Below, piece after piece: positions 40,416 through 49,378 of a stretch of 64,000 bases of DNA. Made by a program: the position numbers and the translations under genes. Source of the stretch: JADFDG01 sp965232985 (lineage in GTDB: Bacteria; Pseudomonadota; Gammaproteobacteria; Pseudomonadales; JADFDG01); assembly GCA_965232985.1 (NCBI GenBank), contig CBDDRC010000019.1:1-64000 (forward strand). Reading direction: 5' to 3'. Numbering within the stretch: position 1 is the first letter of the stretch; the number at the start of each line of letters is the position of its first letter. Under the pieces are notes generated by a model that saw nothing but the letters and a program-made list of their open reading frames with translations, ran no database searches and was not told the DNA's origin.

Positions 40416-41554
40416 CAGCGGCCGTGCCCCATCATTTTCCGGTGAGTGTGGATGGACATGATGATGCCGAACCCGGCCATCAGCGTCACGATCGAGGTAC
40501 CGCCGTAACTGACCAGGGGCAGCGGCACGCCCACCACTGGCAGTACGCCACTCACCATACCGACATTCACAAAAACATAGACGAAGAATGTCACCGACAG
40601 CGCAGCCGACAGCAGGCGGCTGAACGTGTCCTGGGCCTGCAGGCTCAGCCACAGACAACGGCCGATGATCGCCATGTAGGCGGCCATCAGCAGGATCATG
40701 CCGAGCGTGCCGAACTCTTCACCCAGCACTGCGACAATAAAATCGGTCGAGCTTTCCGGCAGAAATTCCAGATGCGACTGGGTGCCGTTGAGCCAGCCCT
40801 TGCCGGTGAAGCCGCCGGAGCCGATCGCAGCGGTGGACTGGATCACGTTCCAGCCGGCGCCGAGTTTGTCGGCTTCCGGGTCGAGAAATGTCAGCACGCG
40901 TTGCCGTTGGTAGTCGTGCAGGACGTATTCGAACAGCACCCAGGCGGTTGGTATGGAGGCGGCGATTGCGCCGATGATCAGGCGCCAGCCGATGCCCGCG
41001 AAGAACACCACCAGCAGGCCCGCAACAGCGACCAGCAGGGCAGTGCCAAGGTCAGGCTGCTCGGCGATCACCAGCACCGGCACCAGCATGATGACCAGCG
41101 CCATGGCCAGCAGCGTAAGTCGTGGCGGCAGCGGCCGCTCGTGGAAGAACCACGCCAGCATCAGCGGCAGCGCCAGCTTCATGATCTCCGATGGCTGGAA
41201 GCGGCCGATGCCCGGCACATCGAGCCAACGCTGTGCGCCTTTGGAAATTTCACCGAAGAACATCACCGTGAACAGCAGTGCGATGCCGACAAGGTAAACC
41301 CAGGGCGCCCAGAAACGCAGGGTGCGCGGGGAGATGTTGGCGAGCGCGAGCATCACGCCGAACGCGAGCAGCATGCGCAACGCCTGGCGCAGCACGGTGT
41401 CGAAGTTCTGGCCACTGGCGCTGTAGAGCACGAACAGGCTGAGCAGGCAGAACAGGCCCAGCATGGTCAACAGCGGCGGATCGATGTGGAAAATCCGCGC
41501 CCAGCGGGCCGAGCCACCGGAACCGCCGGGCATCTGCCGCAGGAAGTCGCTCAT
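40415..41554 (-). CDS. rodA: Rod-shape peptidoglycan glycosyltransferase RodA
   Basis: A 379-aa SEDS-family membrane protein with about ten helices. Signatures are 'GRFQPSEIMKLALPLMLAW' (about residues 119-137), the catalytic aspartate region 'ESSTDFIVAVLGEEFG' (about 269-284), and 'VGVPLPLVSYGGTSIV' (about 343-358). It polymerises glycan strands together with PBP2, encoded just upstream. Confidence 0.97.
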   Translation of the reverse strand: MSDFLRQMPGGSGGSARWARIFHIDPPLLTMLGLFCLLSLFVLYSASGQNFDTVLRQALRMLLAFGVMLALANISPRTLRFWAPWVYLVGIALLFTVMFFGEISKGAQRWLDVPGIGRFQPSEIMKLALPLMLAWFFHERPLPPRLTLLAMALVIMLVPVLVIAEQPDLGTALLVAVAGLLVVFFAGIGWRLIIGAIAASIPTAWVLFEYVLHDYQRQRVLTFLDPEADKLGAGWNVIQSTAAIGSGGFTGKGWLNGTQSHLEFLPESSTDFIVAVLGEEFGTLGMILLMAAYMAIIGRCLWLSLQAQDTFSRLLSAALSVTFFVYVFVNVGMVSGVLPVVGVPLPLVSYGGTSIVTLMAGFGIIMSIHTHRKMMGHGR

Positions 41555-41591
41555 CGCCGGGGGCTGCTCATGGTGAGGTACTCATCGTGGG

Positions 41592-43487
41592 TCACTCATC
41601 GGCAGCGGCGGCAGGCGGGGCTTTGCTGCCAACCGGGGCCAGGGGCACAAAATCGGGTTGTTTGAGCAGCCAGGCGTCGGCCACTGCGCGGGCGATCGGG
41701 GCTGCGGCGGTGGAGCCGTGCGCGCCATTCTCGACGAGTACCGCGATGGCGATGCGCGGGCTGTCGACCGGCGCGAAGGCGATGAACAGTGCATGGTCGC
41801 GATGACGTTCGGCAACTTCCGCCTCGTTGTACTTCGCGCCCTGGGCAATGCCGCGCACCTGCGCCGTGCCGGTCTTGCCGGCCATGGTGTATTGCAGGCC
41901 GCGGCCCATCATGGATGCCGTGCCGCCGGGCCGGACCACATCGGACATCGCGTTGATCACGAGATCCCACCATTGCGGGTTTTCGATCGCGATCGTGCGC
42001 CGGCGCGGTGGTGGCGGCAAACTGGCAGCGTCGATTTTTTTCACGAATGTCGGCGTAACGCTGAAGCCGCGATTGGCAATGGTGGCGGTTGCCACTGCCA
42101 TCTGCAGCGGCGTCATCAGCATGTAGCCCTGACCGATCACGACGCTGATGGTTTCGCCGCCATACCACGGCTGCTTGAGCGCTTTTCGTTTCCATTCCGG
42201 CGAAGGCAGCACGCCGGGCAGCTCGTTGGGCACGTCGATGCCGGTGCGGCTGCCAAGCCCGAAGCCACCCAGAAAGCCCGCCATTTTATCGATGCCCATG
42301 CGATACCCGACGGTGTAGAAGAAAGTATCGCAGGATTGCACCACAGCCTTGTACACGTCGACTGTGCCGTGCCCGCCTTTTTTCCAGTCGCGGTACTGGT
42401 GCGAATCGCCCGGCAGGCGGAAGAAACCCGGGTCGGAAATCGTGAACGTCGGCGTGACGGTGCCGTAGTGCAGCGCCGCCAGCGCCATCATTGGCTTCAC
42501 GGTTGAACCCGGCGGGTACTGGCCCTGGATTGCGCGGTTGTAAAGCGGACGATCCGGGTGCTCGGCATAGTAACGATAATCGCTGCCGGAAATGCCGGTG
42601 ACGAACAGGTTCGGGTCGAAGCCAGGCGTTGAGACGAACGCGAGGATGCCGCCGGTGAGCGGGTCGAGCGCAATCACGGCGCCACGGCGGCCGGCTATGC
42701 CGTCGTACGCCGCCTTCTGCGTGTCGAAATCGAGGTAGAGGCCGAGGTTGCTGCCCGGTTGCGGTTCGATGCGGTCGAGGACGCGCATGATGCGGCCATA
42801 GGCGTTGGTTTCCACTTGCTGGTAGCCGACGCGGCCATGCAGCACCGATTCGTACTGACGTTCGACGCCGGTGCGGCCGACGTAGTTGGTGCCGTCGTAG
42901 TTGACCGGATCGAGGAGGTCGAGATCATCTTCGTTGATGCGGTTCACATAACCCAGGCCATGCGCCAGCGTCTCGGCCCAAGGGTAATAGCGCACCAGTT
43001 CGGTTTCGATGCGCACGCCGGGCAAGCGGTGGCGATTGACGGCAACGATGGCGAGTTCTTCGTCGGTGAGGCGGCTGTGCAGTGGCAGGCTTTCAAGCGG
43101 GCGCGTGCCGTGCGCAATGCGCTCGCGGAAGCTGTTAACTTCCTCGGGAGACAGTTTGAGCAGCGCCTGCAAGGTGCTGATCAATGCCGGCAGGTCGGTC
43201 GTCTGCTCCTTGACGATGTTCAGTGAGAAGCTGGGGCGGTTTTCTGCCAGCACCTTGCCGTTGCGGTCGAGAATCAGGCCGCGGTTGGGGGCGATGGGCG
43301 AGGTCTGGATGCGGTTCTCGTCGGAGATTGTTGAGTAATGTTCGTAACGCAGCACCTGCAGATAGAAAGCGCGGGCAACGAGGCCGCACAGCAAGACACC
43401 CACGATCACACTCATTACACCAACGCGCGAACCGTGCAGGCGTATTTCGCGCTGATTATCCTTGCTTTGGGGCGTGGGGCGAGCCAT
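41592..43487 (-). CDS. mrdA: Penicillin-binding protein 2 (cell elongation transpeptidase)
   Basis: A 631-aa class B PBP. One N-terminal membrane helix (about residues 23-45) is followed by the dimerisation/pedestal domain and the transpeptidase with SxxK 'PGSTVKPMM' (about 327), SxN-like 'SCD', and KTG 'AGKTGTAQ' (about 542). It pairs with RodA, whose gene follows 37 bases later. It is essential for rod shape. Confidence 0.96.
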   Translation of the reverse strand: MARPTPQSKDNQREIRLHGSRVGVMSVIVGVLLCGLVARAFYLQVLRYEHYSTISDENRIQTSPIAPNRGLILDRNGKVLAENRPSFSLNIVKEQTTDLPALISTLQALLKLSPEEVNSFRERIAHGTRPLESLPLHSRLTDEELAIVAVNRHRLPGVRIETELVRYYPWAETLAHGLGYVNRINEDDLDLLDPVNYDGTNYVGRTGVERQYESVLHGRVGYQQVETNAYGRIMRVLDRIEPQPGSNLGLYLDFDTQKAAYDGIAGRRGAVIALDPLTGGILAFVSTPGFDPNLFVTGISGSDYRYYAEHPDRPLYNRAIQGQYPPGSTVKPMMALAALHYGTVTPTFTISDPGFFRLPGDSHQYRDWKKGGHGTVDVYKAVVQSCDTFFYTVGYRMGIDKMAGFLGGFGLGSRTGIDVPNELPGVLPSPEWKRKALKQPWYGGETISVVIGQGYMLMTPLQMAVATATIANRGFSVTPTFVKKIDAASLPPPPRRRTIAIENPQWWDLVINAMSDVVRPGGTASMMGRGLQYTMAGKTGTAQVRGIAQGAKYNEAEVAERHRDHALFIAFAPVDSPRIAIAVLVENGAHGSTAAAPIARAVADAWLLKQPDFVPLAPVGSKAPPAAAADE

Positions 43488-43515
43488 GCGTCGGCGCCGT
43501 CTTGGTGGGCGAAAA

Positions 43516-43983
43516 TCAGCGGTGGTAGGGGTGGCCGCGCAGCAGCGACCAGCAGCGATAGATTTGCTCGGCGACGACGATACGTACCAGCGGATGTGGC
43601 AGGGTCAGCGCCGACAGCGACCAGCGTTCCTGCGCGCGCGCCAGTGCGCAATCGGCGAGGCCGTCGGGGCCGCCGACCAGCAGGGCGATGTCCCGCCCTT
43701 CCGGCAGCGTGCGGCGCAATTCCCCGGCCAGGCTTGCGGTGCTGTGGGCCTTGCCGCACACGTCGAGGGCCACGACGCGATCGTCGCTGCGCAATACGGC
43801 CAGCATGCGTTCGCCCTCGGCTTCCTTCACCCGCGCCAGATCGCTGGTTTTCATGCGTTTGCCGGCGGGAATTTCCACCAGTTCGAGACGAATATCATCC
43901 GCCAGGCGCTTCGCATACTCAGCGAATCCTGCGTTGACCCAACCGGGCATGCGCTCGCCGACGGCGACGAGGCGCAGTTTCAT
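43516..43983 (-). CDS. rlmH: 23S rRNA (pseudouridine1915-N3)-methyltransferase
   Basis: A 155-aa SPOUT methyltransferase: 'MKLRLVAVGERMPGWVNAGFAEYAKRL' (start), 'LVGGPDGLAD' (about residues 104-113) and C-terminal 'LTLPHPLVRIVVAEQIYRCWSLLRGHPYHR', all characteristic of RlmH/YbeA. It modifies Psi1915 in helix 69 after subunit joining. It lies 13 bases from rsfS. Confidence 0.96.
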   Translation of the reverse strand: MKLRLVAVGERMPGWVNAGFAEYAKRLADDIRLELVEIPAGKRMKTSDLARVKEAEGERMLAVLRSDDRVVALDVCGKAHSTASLAGELRRTLPEGRDIALLVGGPDGLADCALARAQERWSLSALTLPHPLVRIVVAEQIYRCWSLLRGHPYHR

Positions 43984-43996
43984 GCGTGCAGAGCCT

Positions 43997-44371
43997 TCAC
44001 GATTCGTTACCGTGCCGTTCCCCGCCGAGGCGGTCGGCAGCGGCCCGCGGGCCGACCGACCACAGGCGTTCGAGGTCGTAGTACTGCCGTGTGGCCGGCG
44101 TCATCACATGGACGATAACGTCGCCGATATCGACCAGCACCCAGTCGGTCTGGGCATCGCCTTCGATGCCCAGCGGCCGCACGCCGGCTTCTTTGACGCG
44201 CTCGATGACGCGGTCGGCGATCGATTTCACGTGGCGGGACGAAGTGCCGCTGGCGATCACGATCCGATCAGCAATGCTGGTCATCCCGCCCACGTCCAGT
44301 GTCACGATGTTCTGCGCCTTGATGTCCTCAAGGGCGGTCTTCACCAGGGTGGCAAGTTGATCGGCATTCAT
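43997..44371 (-). CDS. rsfS: Ribosome silencing factor
   Basis: A 124-aa RsfS/YbeB protein that binds L14 and blocks subunit joining when nutrients are short. Conserved blocks are 'LEDIKAQNIVTLDV', 'DRIVIASGTSSRHVKSIADRV' and 'EGDAQTDWVLVDIGDVIVHVM'. It follows nadD after 36 bases. Confidence 0.95.
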   Translation of the reverse strand: MNADQLATLVKTALEDIKAQNIVTLDVGGMTSIADRIVIASGTSSRHVKSIADRVIERVKEAGVRPLGIEGDAQTDWVLVDIGDVIVHVMTPATRQYYDLERLWSVGPRAAADRLGGERHGNES

Positions 44372-44407
44372 TCGTGTTGTGTCGCTCCGTGTGCGGGATT
44401 CAGGTGG

Positions 44408-45094
44408 TTAAGGCTGCGGTCGGTAAAGGGCGTGGTGTTCGATGTAGTCGCGTACCGCAGCGTTGACGCCGGCAGGATGCTGTCCGGCCGCGAAGGCGGC
44501 GCGGATGGCCGTTGATGCCATGTTAGCAGCGGTCGTCGCCTCGATCAGTATGCGGCCGCCCGGGCTGTTGCGCAGCGCCTCGGGGTCGCCCGCAAGGTGT
44601 GTGGCCAACTCGCCGAGCTCGCGTGCGGTCGGCATGCCCTGGCCGGGGCGGGTGCAGGCGACGAGATGGGCCTGCGCGAGGATGTCCTGCCAGCGCCGCC
44701 AGTGGGTGAACTGGCGCAGCGAGTCCATACCCAGCACCAGCACGATGGGCGTACCGGCCGGCAATTCGCTGCGCAGCTCCTCGATTGTATCGATGGTCCA
44801 GCTCGGACCGTCGCGCGCTAACTCACGGGTGTCGATGGCGAAACCGCGTTCGTGGGCGATGGCGATCTGCAGCATGGCCAGCCGGTGCAGCCCGGAGGCC
44901 TGCGGGTCGTCGCGATGTACCGGGTTGCCGGCGGGCAGGAAGTGAACGGTTGTGCCAAGGAGCGCGCGGACCGCGCGCGCAACGGCGAGATGACCGTCGT
45001 GCACGGGATTGAAGCTGCCGCCGAACACGACGTGCGGCCCGCGTGCCGCCAATTCACCCACGGCTGCTTGTTTTTCAGCGGCGATTTGTTTCAC
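44408..45094 (-). CDS. nadD: Nicotinate-nucleotide adenylyltransferase
   Basis: A 228-aa NAD-synthesis enzyme. The nucleotidyltransferase motif 'FGGSFNPVHDGHLAVA' (about residues 22-37) and C-terminal 'STAIRAAFAAGQ' (ISSTxIR type) are present. No ATG precedes the core closely; GTG 45094 overlaps the proA stop as GTGA, so coupled translation from GTG is the best start. The longer open frame upstream is the antisense side of proA. Confidence 0.93.
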   Translation of the reverse strand: MKQIAAEKQAAVGELAARGPHVVFGGSFNPVHDGHLAVARAVRALLGTTVHFLPAGNPVHRDDPQASGLHRLAMLQIAIAHERGFAIDTRELARDGPSWTIDTIEELRSELPAGTPIVLVLGMDSLRQFTHWRRWQDILAQAHLVACTRPGQGMPTARELGELATHLAGDPEALRNSPGGRILIEATTAANMASTAIRAAFAAGQHPAGVNAAVRDYIEHHALYRPQP

Positions 45095-46359
45095 GAACGG
45101 ACGTGCCCGTCGCCGAGCACGATGTACTTCTGGCAGGTGAGCCCTTCGAGGCCGACCGGTCCGCGCGCGTGGAATTTGTCGGTAGAGATGCCGATCTCGG
45201 CGCCGAGGCCGTACTCGAAGCCATCGGCAAAACGCGTGGACGCATTCACCATCACTGAGCTTGAGTCCACTTCGGTGAGGAAGCGGCGCGCCAGGGTGTA
45301 ATCCTCCGTAACAATGCTGTCGGTGTGGTGCGAGCCATAGTGGCCGATGTGCGTGATTGCCGCGTCGATGGAGTCGACGACCTTTACCGCAAGAATCGGC
45401 GCGAGGTACTCGGTCGTCCAGTCTGCTTCCGTGGCTGCTTGCACCTGCGCACCGAGAATGGCGCGGGTGCGTTCGCAACCGCGCAGCGCCACTTGCGCCT
45501 GGTCGTAGCGCATTTTCAGGCGTGGCAGGATCAGTGCGGCAACGTCGGCGTGCACCAGCAGCGTTTCCATCGCGTTGCAGACGCCGTAACGGTGGCACTT
45601 GGCATTGACGGCGATGCGTTCGGCCTTGTCGGGATCGGCGCGCGCATCAATGTAGACGTGGCAATTGCCATCGAGGTGCTTGATGACCGGCACTTTCGCT
45701 TCGGCGCTGACGCGTTCGATCAGGCTCTTGCCGCCGCGCGGGATGATCACGTCCACATACTCGGGCATCGCCACCAGCATGCCGACCGCGGCGCGGTCGG
45801 TGGTATCGACGACCTGCACTGCCGCTTCGGGCAGCCCGGCCTGCGCGAGGCCCGCGCGAATGCAGGCAGCGAGTGCGCGGTTGCTGTGAATCGATTCGGA
45901 GCCGCCGCGCAGGATCGTCGCGTTGCCGGATTTGAGGCACAGGCTGGCCGCCTCGATCGTCACGTTCGGGCGCGATTCGTAAATCATGCCGACGACGCCC
46001 AGCGGCACGCGCATACGGCCCACCTGGATGCCGCTGGGCCGATAGCACAGCCCGGTGATCTCCCCGATCGGGTCGGGCAGGCCCGCCACCTGGGCGAGGC
46101 CTTCGAGCATGGCGTCGTTGCGGGCGTCGGTCAGCCTGAGGCGATCGACCATGGCGTCGTCGAGCCCGGCGGCGCGACCGGCCGCCACGTCCTTCGCGTT
46201 GGCGGCGAGGATCTCGGTGCGGGCCACGCGGATGGCGTCGGCAGTGGCAGCCAGCGCCGCGTTCTTTGCGGCCGTTGGTGCCCGGGCGGTCTCGCGAGCG
46301 GCGCTGCGGGCGGCAATGCCAAGGGCGGTCATGTAGGACCGGATGTCCTGGACTGTCAT
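45091..46359 (-). CDS. proA: Gamma-glutamyl phosphate reductase
   Basis: A 422-aa NADPH-dependent enzyme of proline synthesis. Motifs: 'RMRVPLGVVGMIYESRPNVTIEAA' (about residues 115-138), the catalytic cysteine in 'AKCHRYGVCNAMETLLVH' (about 253-270) and 'VNASTRFADGFEYGLGAEIGIST' (about 378-400). proB is not in the window. A perfect TATAAT lies just upstream of its start. Confidence 0.96.
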   Translation of the reverse strand: MTVQDIRSYMTALGIAARSAARETARAPTAAKNAALAATADAIRVARTEILAANAKDVAAGRAAGLDDAMVDRLRLTDARNDAMLEGLAQVAGLPDPIGEITGLCYRPSGIQVGRMRVPLGVVGMIYESRPNVTIEAASLCLKSGNATILRGGSESIHSNRALAACIRAGLAQAGLPEAAVQVVDTTDRAAVGMLVAMPEYVDVIIPRGGKSLIERVSAEAKVPVIKHLDGNCHVYIDARADPDKAERIAVNAKCHRYGVCNAMETLLVHADVAALILPRLKMRYDQAQVALRGCERTRAILGAQVQAATEADWTTEYLAPILAVKVVDSIDAAITHIGHYGSHHTDSIVTEDYTLARRFLTEVDSSSVMVNASTRFADGFEYGLGAEIGISTDKFHARGPVGLEGLTCQKYIVLGDGHVRS

Positions 46360-46393
46360 GGGTGCGAAAACCGGGAATTAGGCCGAGGCAGCG

Positions 46394-46399
46394 ATTATA
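46394..46399 (-). promoter_or_regulatory. -10 box of proA-nadD-rsfS-rlmH-mrdA operon
   Basis: Consensus TATAAT on the minus strand, 35 bases before the proA start codon. The -35 (ACGGTC at 17 bases) is weak. The close gene spacing downstream suggests it drives a long operon. Confidence 0.5.
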
Positions 46400-46565
46400 G
46401 CCCGCGATACTCCGCCGACCGTGCGGGCAGCCGGTTACATCGCACCAACAAACCTCGAACCAAGTTGCGACGAAGGCGGTTTTGCCAGCGATGTGCCGCC
46501 TGAGTTCCGCCGGCAGTGCCCAGTGCGCGCGGCCAGTTGCTTGTATTTTAAAGAGTATTTAATTC

Positions 46566-46599
46566 GCCTGGTGGCGGCCGGCAATGGCCGCCACCAGGC
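46566..46599. repeat. Perfect 14-bp inverted repeat
   Basis: GCCTGGTGGCGGCC - GGCAAT - GGCCGCCACCAGGC. The stem is unbroken and very stable, with no T-tract. It lies about 110 bases upstream of the hydrolase-PilZ gene, just after an AT-rich run (TTGTATTTTAAAGAGTATTTAA, 46538-46562 region). It could be an attenuator, an extragenic palindrome or a regulator site. Confidence 0.65.
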
Positions 46600-46710
46600 T
46601 GCGGGCCGGCCCGTTGGCCGCTCATGGCGTCCGCCCGGCGTGCGGCAATATTGGGCAGGCAAAACAATCGGCTAGGATGTCTCTCTCGGTGCCAGCCAAA
46701 GAATATGCAT

Positions 46711-48009
46711 ATGAGCATGATGTACCAGTGCTATGACCGTACGGCACTCAAGGCGGAACCCGGCCGGCATCATGTCGGTAAATGGCGGATTGATTACATC
46801 GCGTTCTCGTTGCCGGAAAACGCGCACAAGGTGCCGCTGGTGGTGCTGGGCGGCGCATTCCAGAACTTCAACTCGTACAAGTTCTGTGTTGAGCGTATCC
46901 AGGTCGATTTCCCCGTCATCCTGGTAGACCTGCCTTCGCTGGGCAACAACGATCAGCTTGCACCCGAGCTGGGCATGGAAGACCTCGCTGACCTGCTGCA
47001 CGAGTTTGTCGTGCAGATGGGGTTGCCGAAGGTGTCGTTGATGGGGCTTTCGCTCGGTTCCGTCATCGCCAGTACCTTTGCCTACAAGCATCCGCAACTT
47101 GCCGAAAAACTGATTGTTGCCGGCATCATTCCAAAGCCGCGCAAGGCGTGGCGGATGCTGCTGGAAGAGTCGGTGCGCGTACTCGACGCGCAACGCATGC
47201 AGGAGTTTGGTCAGGCGGTGGTGTTGTATCTGGTCAACTACGGCAAGCTGGAGGAAACCGGTATCACTTCAACCGCGCGCCGCTTGTTCCAGCGGCAGAT
47301 GGCCCATTTTTCCGAAAACGAGCAGGCGCGCTATCGCATCAATGCGGCGCGCCTGCTGGAAGTGGAAGGGATACTCGGCTACCCGAAGTGCGAAACGCTG
47401 GTGACTACCGGCGAATACGACAGTTTCACGTTGCCACACGAGAACGGTGCCTTTGCTGCCAAGTGCCCGAACGGTACATTTGTTTTGATCGAGGGCGCGG
47501 ACCACCTGCCGCAACTGGAAAGGCGTGATGAGTCGCTGGAACTTTTTTCGGCGTTTTTACGCAGCGTGCCGCTGGATCAGGTTGCCGGAGTGCGGGTGCT
47601 GTCGAAACACGATATCGGCGCGCTTGAGCGCCGGGCGCATCTGCGCCTGGTGCCATGCAATTCAATCGGGCATGTCACCAGCGAGTCGAAAATCGGCGAT
47701 ACCTTCCGTTTCGACCAACCGGTACGTATTGTCGACATCAGCTTTTTTGGCTGCTGTCTGGAATTGCAGGCGCCGGTACATTCGCTTGCCGAACATACCC
47801 GGGATCTGACGCTGCATCTGGAGTCGCCGATGTTCACCCGTGATCTGCTGGTGTTCGATTACAACGAGCAGGGGTTGATGCGCTGCATTTTCAAGCACGG
47901 CAACATTGCTCGGGCCGAGGAATTTGCCGGGCTGCTGAAGAATCCGGCCTTCTTCATCCGCAAGCCGGTCAGCGAAGCCGATCGGCTTGCGGTGCGGCGC
48001 ATCTACTGA
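46711..48009 (+). CDS. Alpha/beta hydrolase fused to a PilZ domain
   Basis: A 432-aa protein. Residues about 25-285 are an alpha/beta-hydrolase fold: oxyanion strand 'VPLVVLGGAFQNFNSY', nucleophile elbow 'GLSLGS' (about 110-115), 'TGEYDSFT' acid region and 'EGADHLPQLERRDE' with the likely catalytic His. The layout recalls RhlA-type acyltransferases. Residues about 300-400 show both c-di-GMP motifs of PilZ: RxxxR in 'ERRAHLRL' and DxSxxG in 'DISFFG'. Four in-frame ATGs (46705, 46711, 46717, 46720) make the exact start uncertain. c-di-GMP control of a lipid or ester enzyme is an inference. Confidence 0.7.
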   Translation: MSMMYQCYDRTALKAEPGRHHVGKWRIDYIAFSLPENAHKVPLVVLGGAFQNFNSYKFCVERIQVDFPVILVDLPSLGNNDQLAPELGMEDLADLLHEFVVQMGLPKVSLMGLSLGSVIASTFAYKHPQLAEKLIVAGIIPKPRKAWRMLLEESVRVLDAQRMQEFGQAVVLYLVNYGKLEETGITSTARRLFQRQMAHFSENEQARYRINAARLLEVEGILGYPKCETLVTTGEYDSFTLPHENGAFAAKCPNGTFVLIEGADHLPQLERRDESLELFSAFLRSVPLDQVAGVRVLSKHDIGALERRAHLRLVPCNSIGHVTSESKIGDTFRFDQPVRIVDISFFGCCLELQAPVHSLAEHTRDLTLHLESPMFTRDLLVFDYNEQGLMRCIFKHGNIARAEEFAGLLKNPAFFIRKPVSEADRLAVRRIY

Positions 48010-48076
48010 TTGATCGCGATCCTGCTAGACTGCGCGCCCTCACTGTGTCGGGCGATCCGTCAGGAAGCAGGCTGCC

Positions 48077-49378
48077 ATGAAGCACGCCCCCATGAAGCAT
48101 TGCTACGCCCATTCCGACCAGGCGATTGACCTGTGTCGTGCCTGGCTGGCAGGCGATCCGCCCTGGCAACTCGACCGCTTTCTTGCCCAGGCCATGAAGG
48201 AAGACCGGCGCCTGGGCCGCCGTGACCGGCAGGCCCTTTCCGAGGCGGTGTTTGCCGTCACCCGTTTTGCATCCCTCGCCCGCGCCGTGCTGACGCTGGC
48301 TGCGCGCGGCGCGCTGCCGGACGATTGCGCCGATTTGCCGGCGTTGCGTGAGTTGCCGCTCGATCGCACACTGGCGATTGTCATTGCGCGCTACGGACGC
48401 GAAGCGTGGCCGTTGCGCGGCATCGACAAATACTCGCTGGGCGAAAAACTCGGGCTGGCGTTTTCGGAAATTGCAGCGCGTGCCGAACACGAATTGCCGT
48501 ATTTCCTCGCCTGGCATGGCATTGATCCGGCCTGGGAGCCGGTGTTGCGTGCCCGCGCCATCGCCAGCGGCTGGGACGAGGCCGCGCTGCGCGAGTTCGT
48601 GGCACAGCAGGATTCGCGGCCGCCGATGTGGTTACGCTTGAACCGGCCGGAAAAGCGCGAGCAGGTGCTCAACGAGTTGTCGGTTGATTACGATGTCGAT
48701 TACGAAGGCGATGCGCTGGCGGTGATCGGGCCGCGCGGCATATACGACCTCAAGTGCTGGCAGGAAGGCGATATCGAAATCCAGGATTTCGCCAGCCAGC
48801 AGGTGGGCCAGGCAATGGCGCCGAAACCGGGCGAAACCGTGTGGGATGCCTGTGCCGGCGGTGGCGGCAAGACGCTGCAGCTTGCGGCGCTGATGAAAGG
48901 CCGCGGCGCGGTGCACGCATCCGACATTCGCGTGAAAATGCTTGATGAAGTGGCGCGGCGAGCGAAACGTGCCGGCTTCCACAACGTGCGCACGTTTGCC
49001 TGGCAGGGCGAGGTGCCCCCGGAGTTGCCGCGCGAAACACAAAAGCGCGGCGGCTACGATGCGGTACTCGTCGATGCGCCCTGTACGGCGAGCGGCACCT
49101 GGCGGCGCAACCCGGATGCGCGTTACCGCTACGCGAGTCTGGGCGATCGCTCGCTATTGGCGCTGCAACTGCGCCTGTTATCGGTTGCTGCGCAGGTGGT
49201 GCGGCCGGGTGGCCGGCTGGTTTATGGCACGTGCAGCATCCGTGTTGAGGAGAACGAAGATGTTGTGGCGGGCTTTCTGGCTGCGCACCCGGGCTTCACG
49301 CTGGTACGGCAGGGCATCCACGGCTGCCCGCAGCGCGATGCCGATGCGATGTTCGTGGCATTGATGACGCGCAGCTGA
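48077..49378 (+). CDS. RsmB/NOP2-family RNA (cytosine-5) methyltransferase
   Basis: A 433-aa protein with an N-terminal NusB-like helical region (about residues 10-150) and a C-terminal Rossmann domain. SAM-binding 'DACAGGGGKTLQLA' (about 257-270), motif IV 'VDAPCTASGTWRRNPD' (about 335-350) and motif VI 'YGTCSIRVEENE' (about 382-393) carry the two cysteines of m5C enzymes. It is not the classic rsmB (no fmt/def/trkA neighbours), so the target may be another rRNA or tRNA cytosine. Confidence 0.87.
   Translation: MKHAPMKHCYAHSDQAIDLCRAWLAGDPPWQLDRFLAQAMKEDRRLGRRDRQALSEAVFAVTRFASLARAVLTLAARGALPDDCADLPALRELPLDRTLAIVIARYGREAWPLRGIDKYSLGEKLGLAFSEIAARAEHELPYFLAWHGIDPAWEPVLRARAIASGWDEAALREFVAQQDSRPPMWLRLNRPEKREQVLNELSVDYDVDYEGDALAVIGPRGIYDLKCWQEGDIEIQDFASQQVGQAMAPKPGETVWDACAGGGGKTLQLAALMKGRGAVHASDIRVKMLDEVARRAKRAGFHNVRTFAWQGEVPPELPRETQKRGGYDAVLVDAPCTASGTWRRNPDARYRYASLGDRSLLALQLRLLSVAAQVVRPGGRLVYGTCSIRVEENEDVVAGFLAAHPGFTLVRQGIHGCPQRDADAMFVALMTRS

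Larger units (their letters stand above)
46360..46710. other. Divergent intergenic region between proA and the hydrolase-PilZ gene
   Basis: About 350 bases. It holds a -10 box for proA (46394-46399) and a long perfect inverted repeat (46566-46599). Short open frames here have no recognisable product. Confidence 0.55.

Noticed and set aside
44408..45598. A 396-codon frame suggesting an N-terminally extended nadD
   Set aside because: The extension is the off-frame reading of proA on the same strand; GTG 45094, coupled to the proA stop, gives the normal enzyme length.
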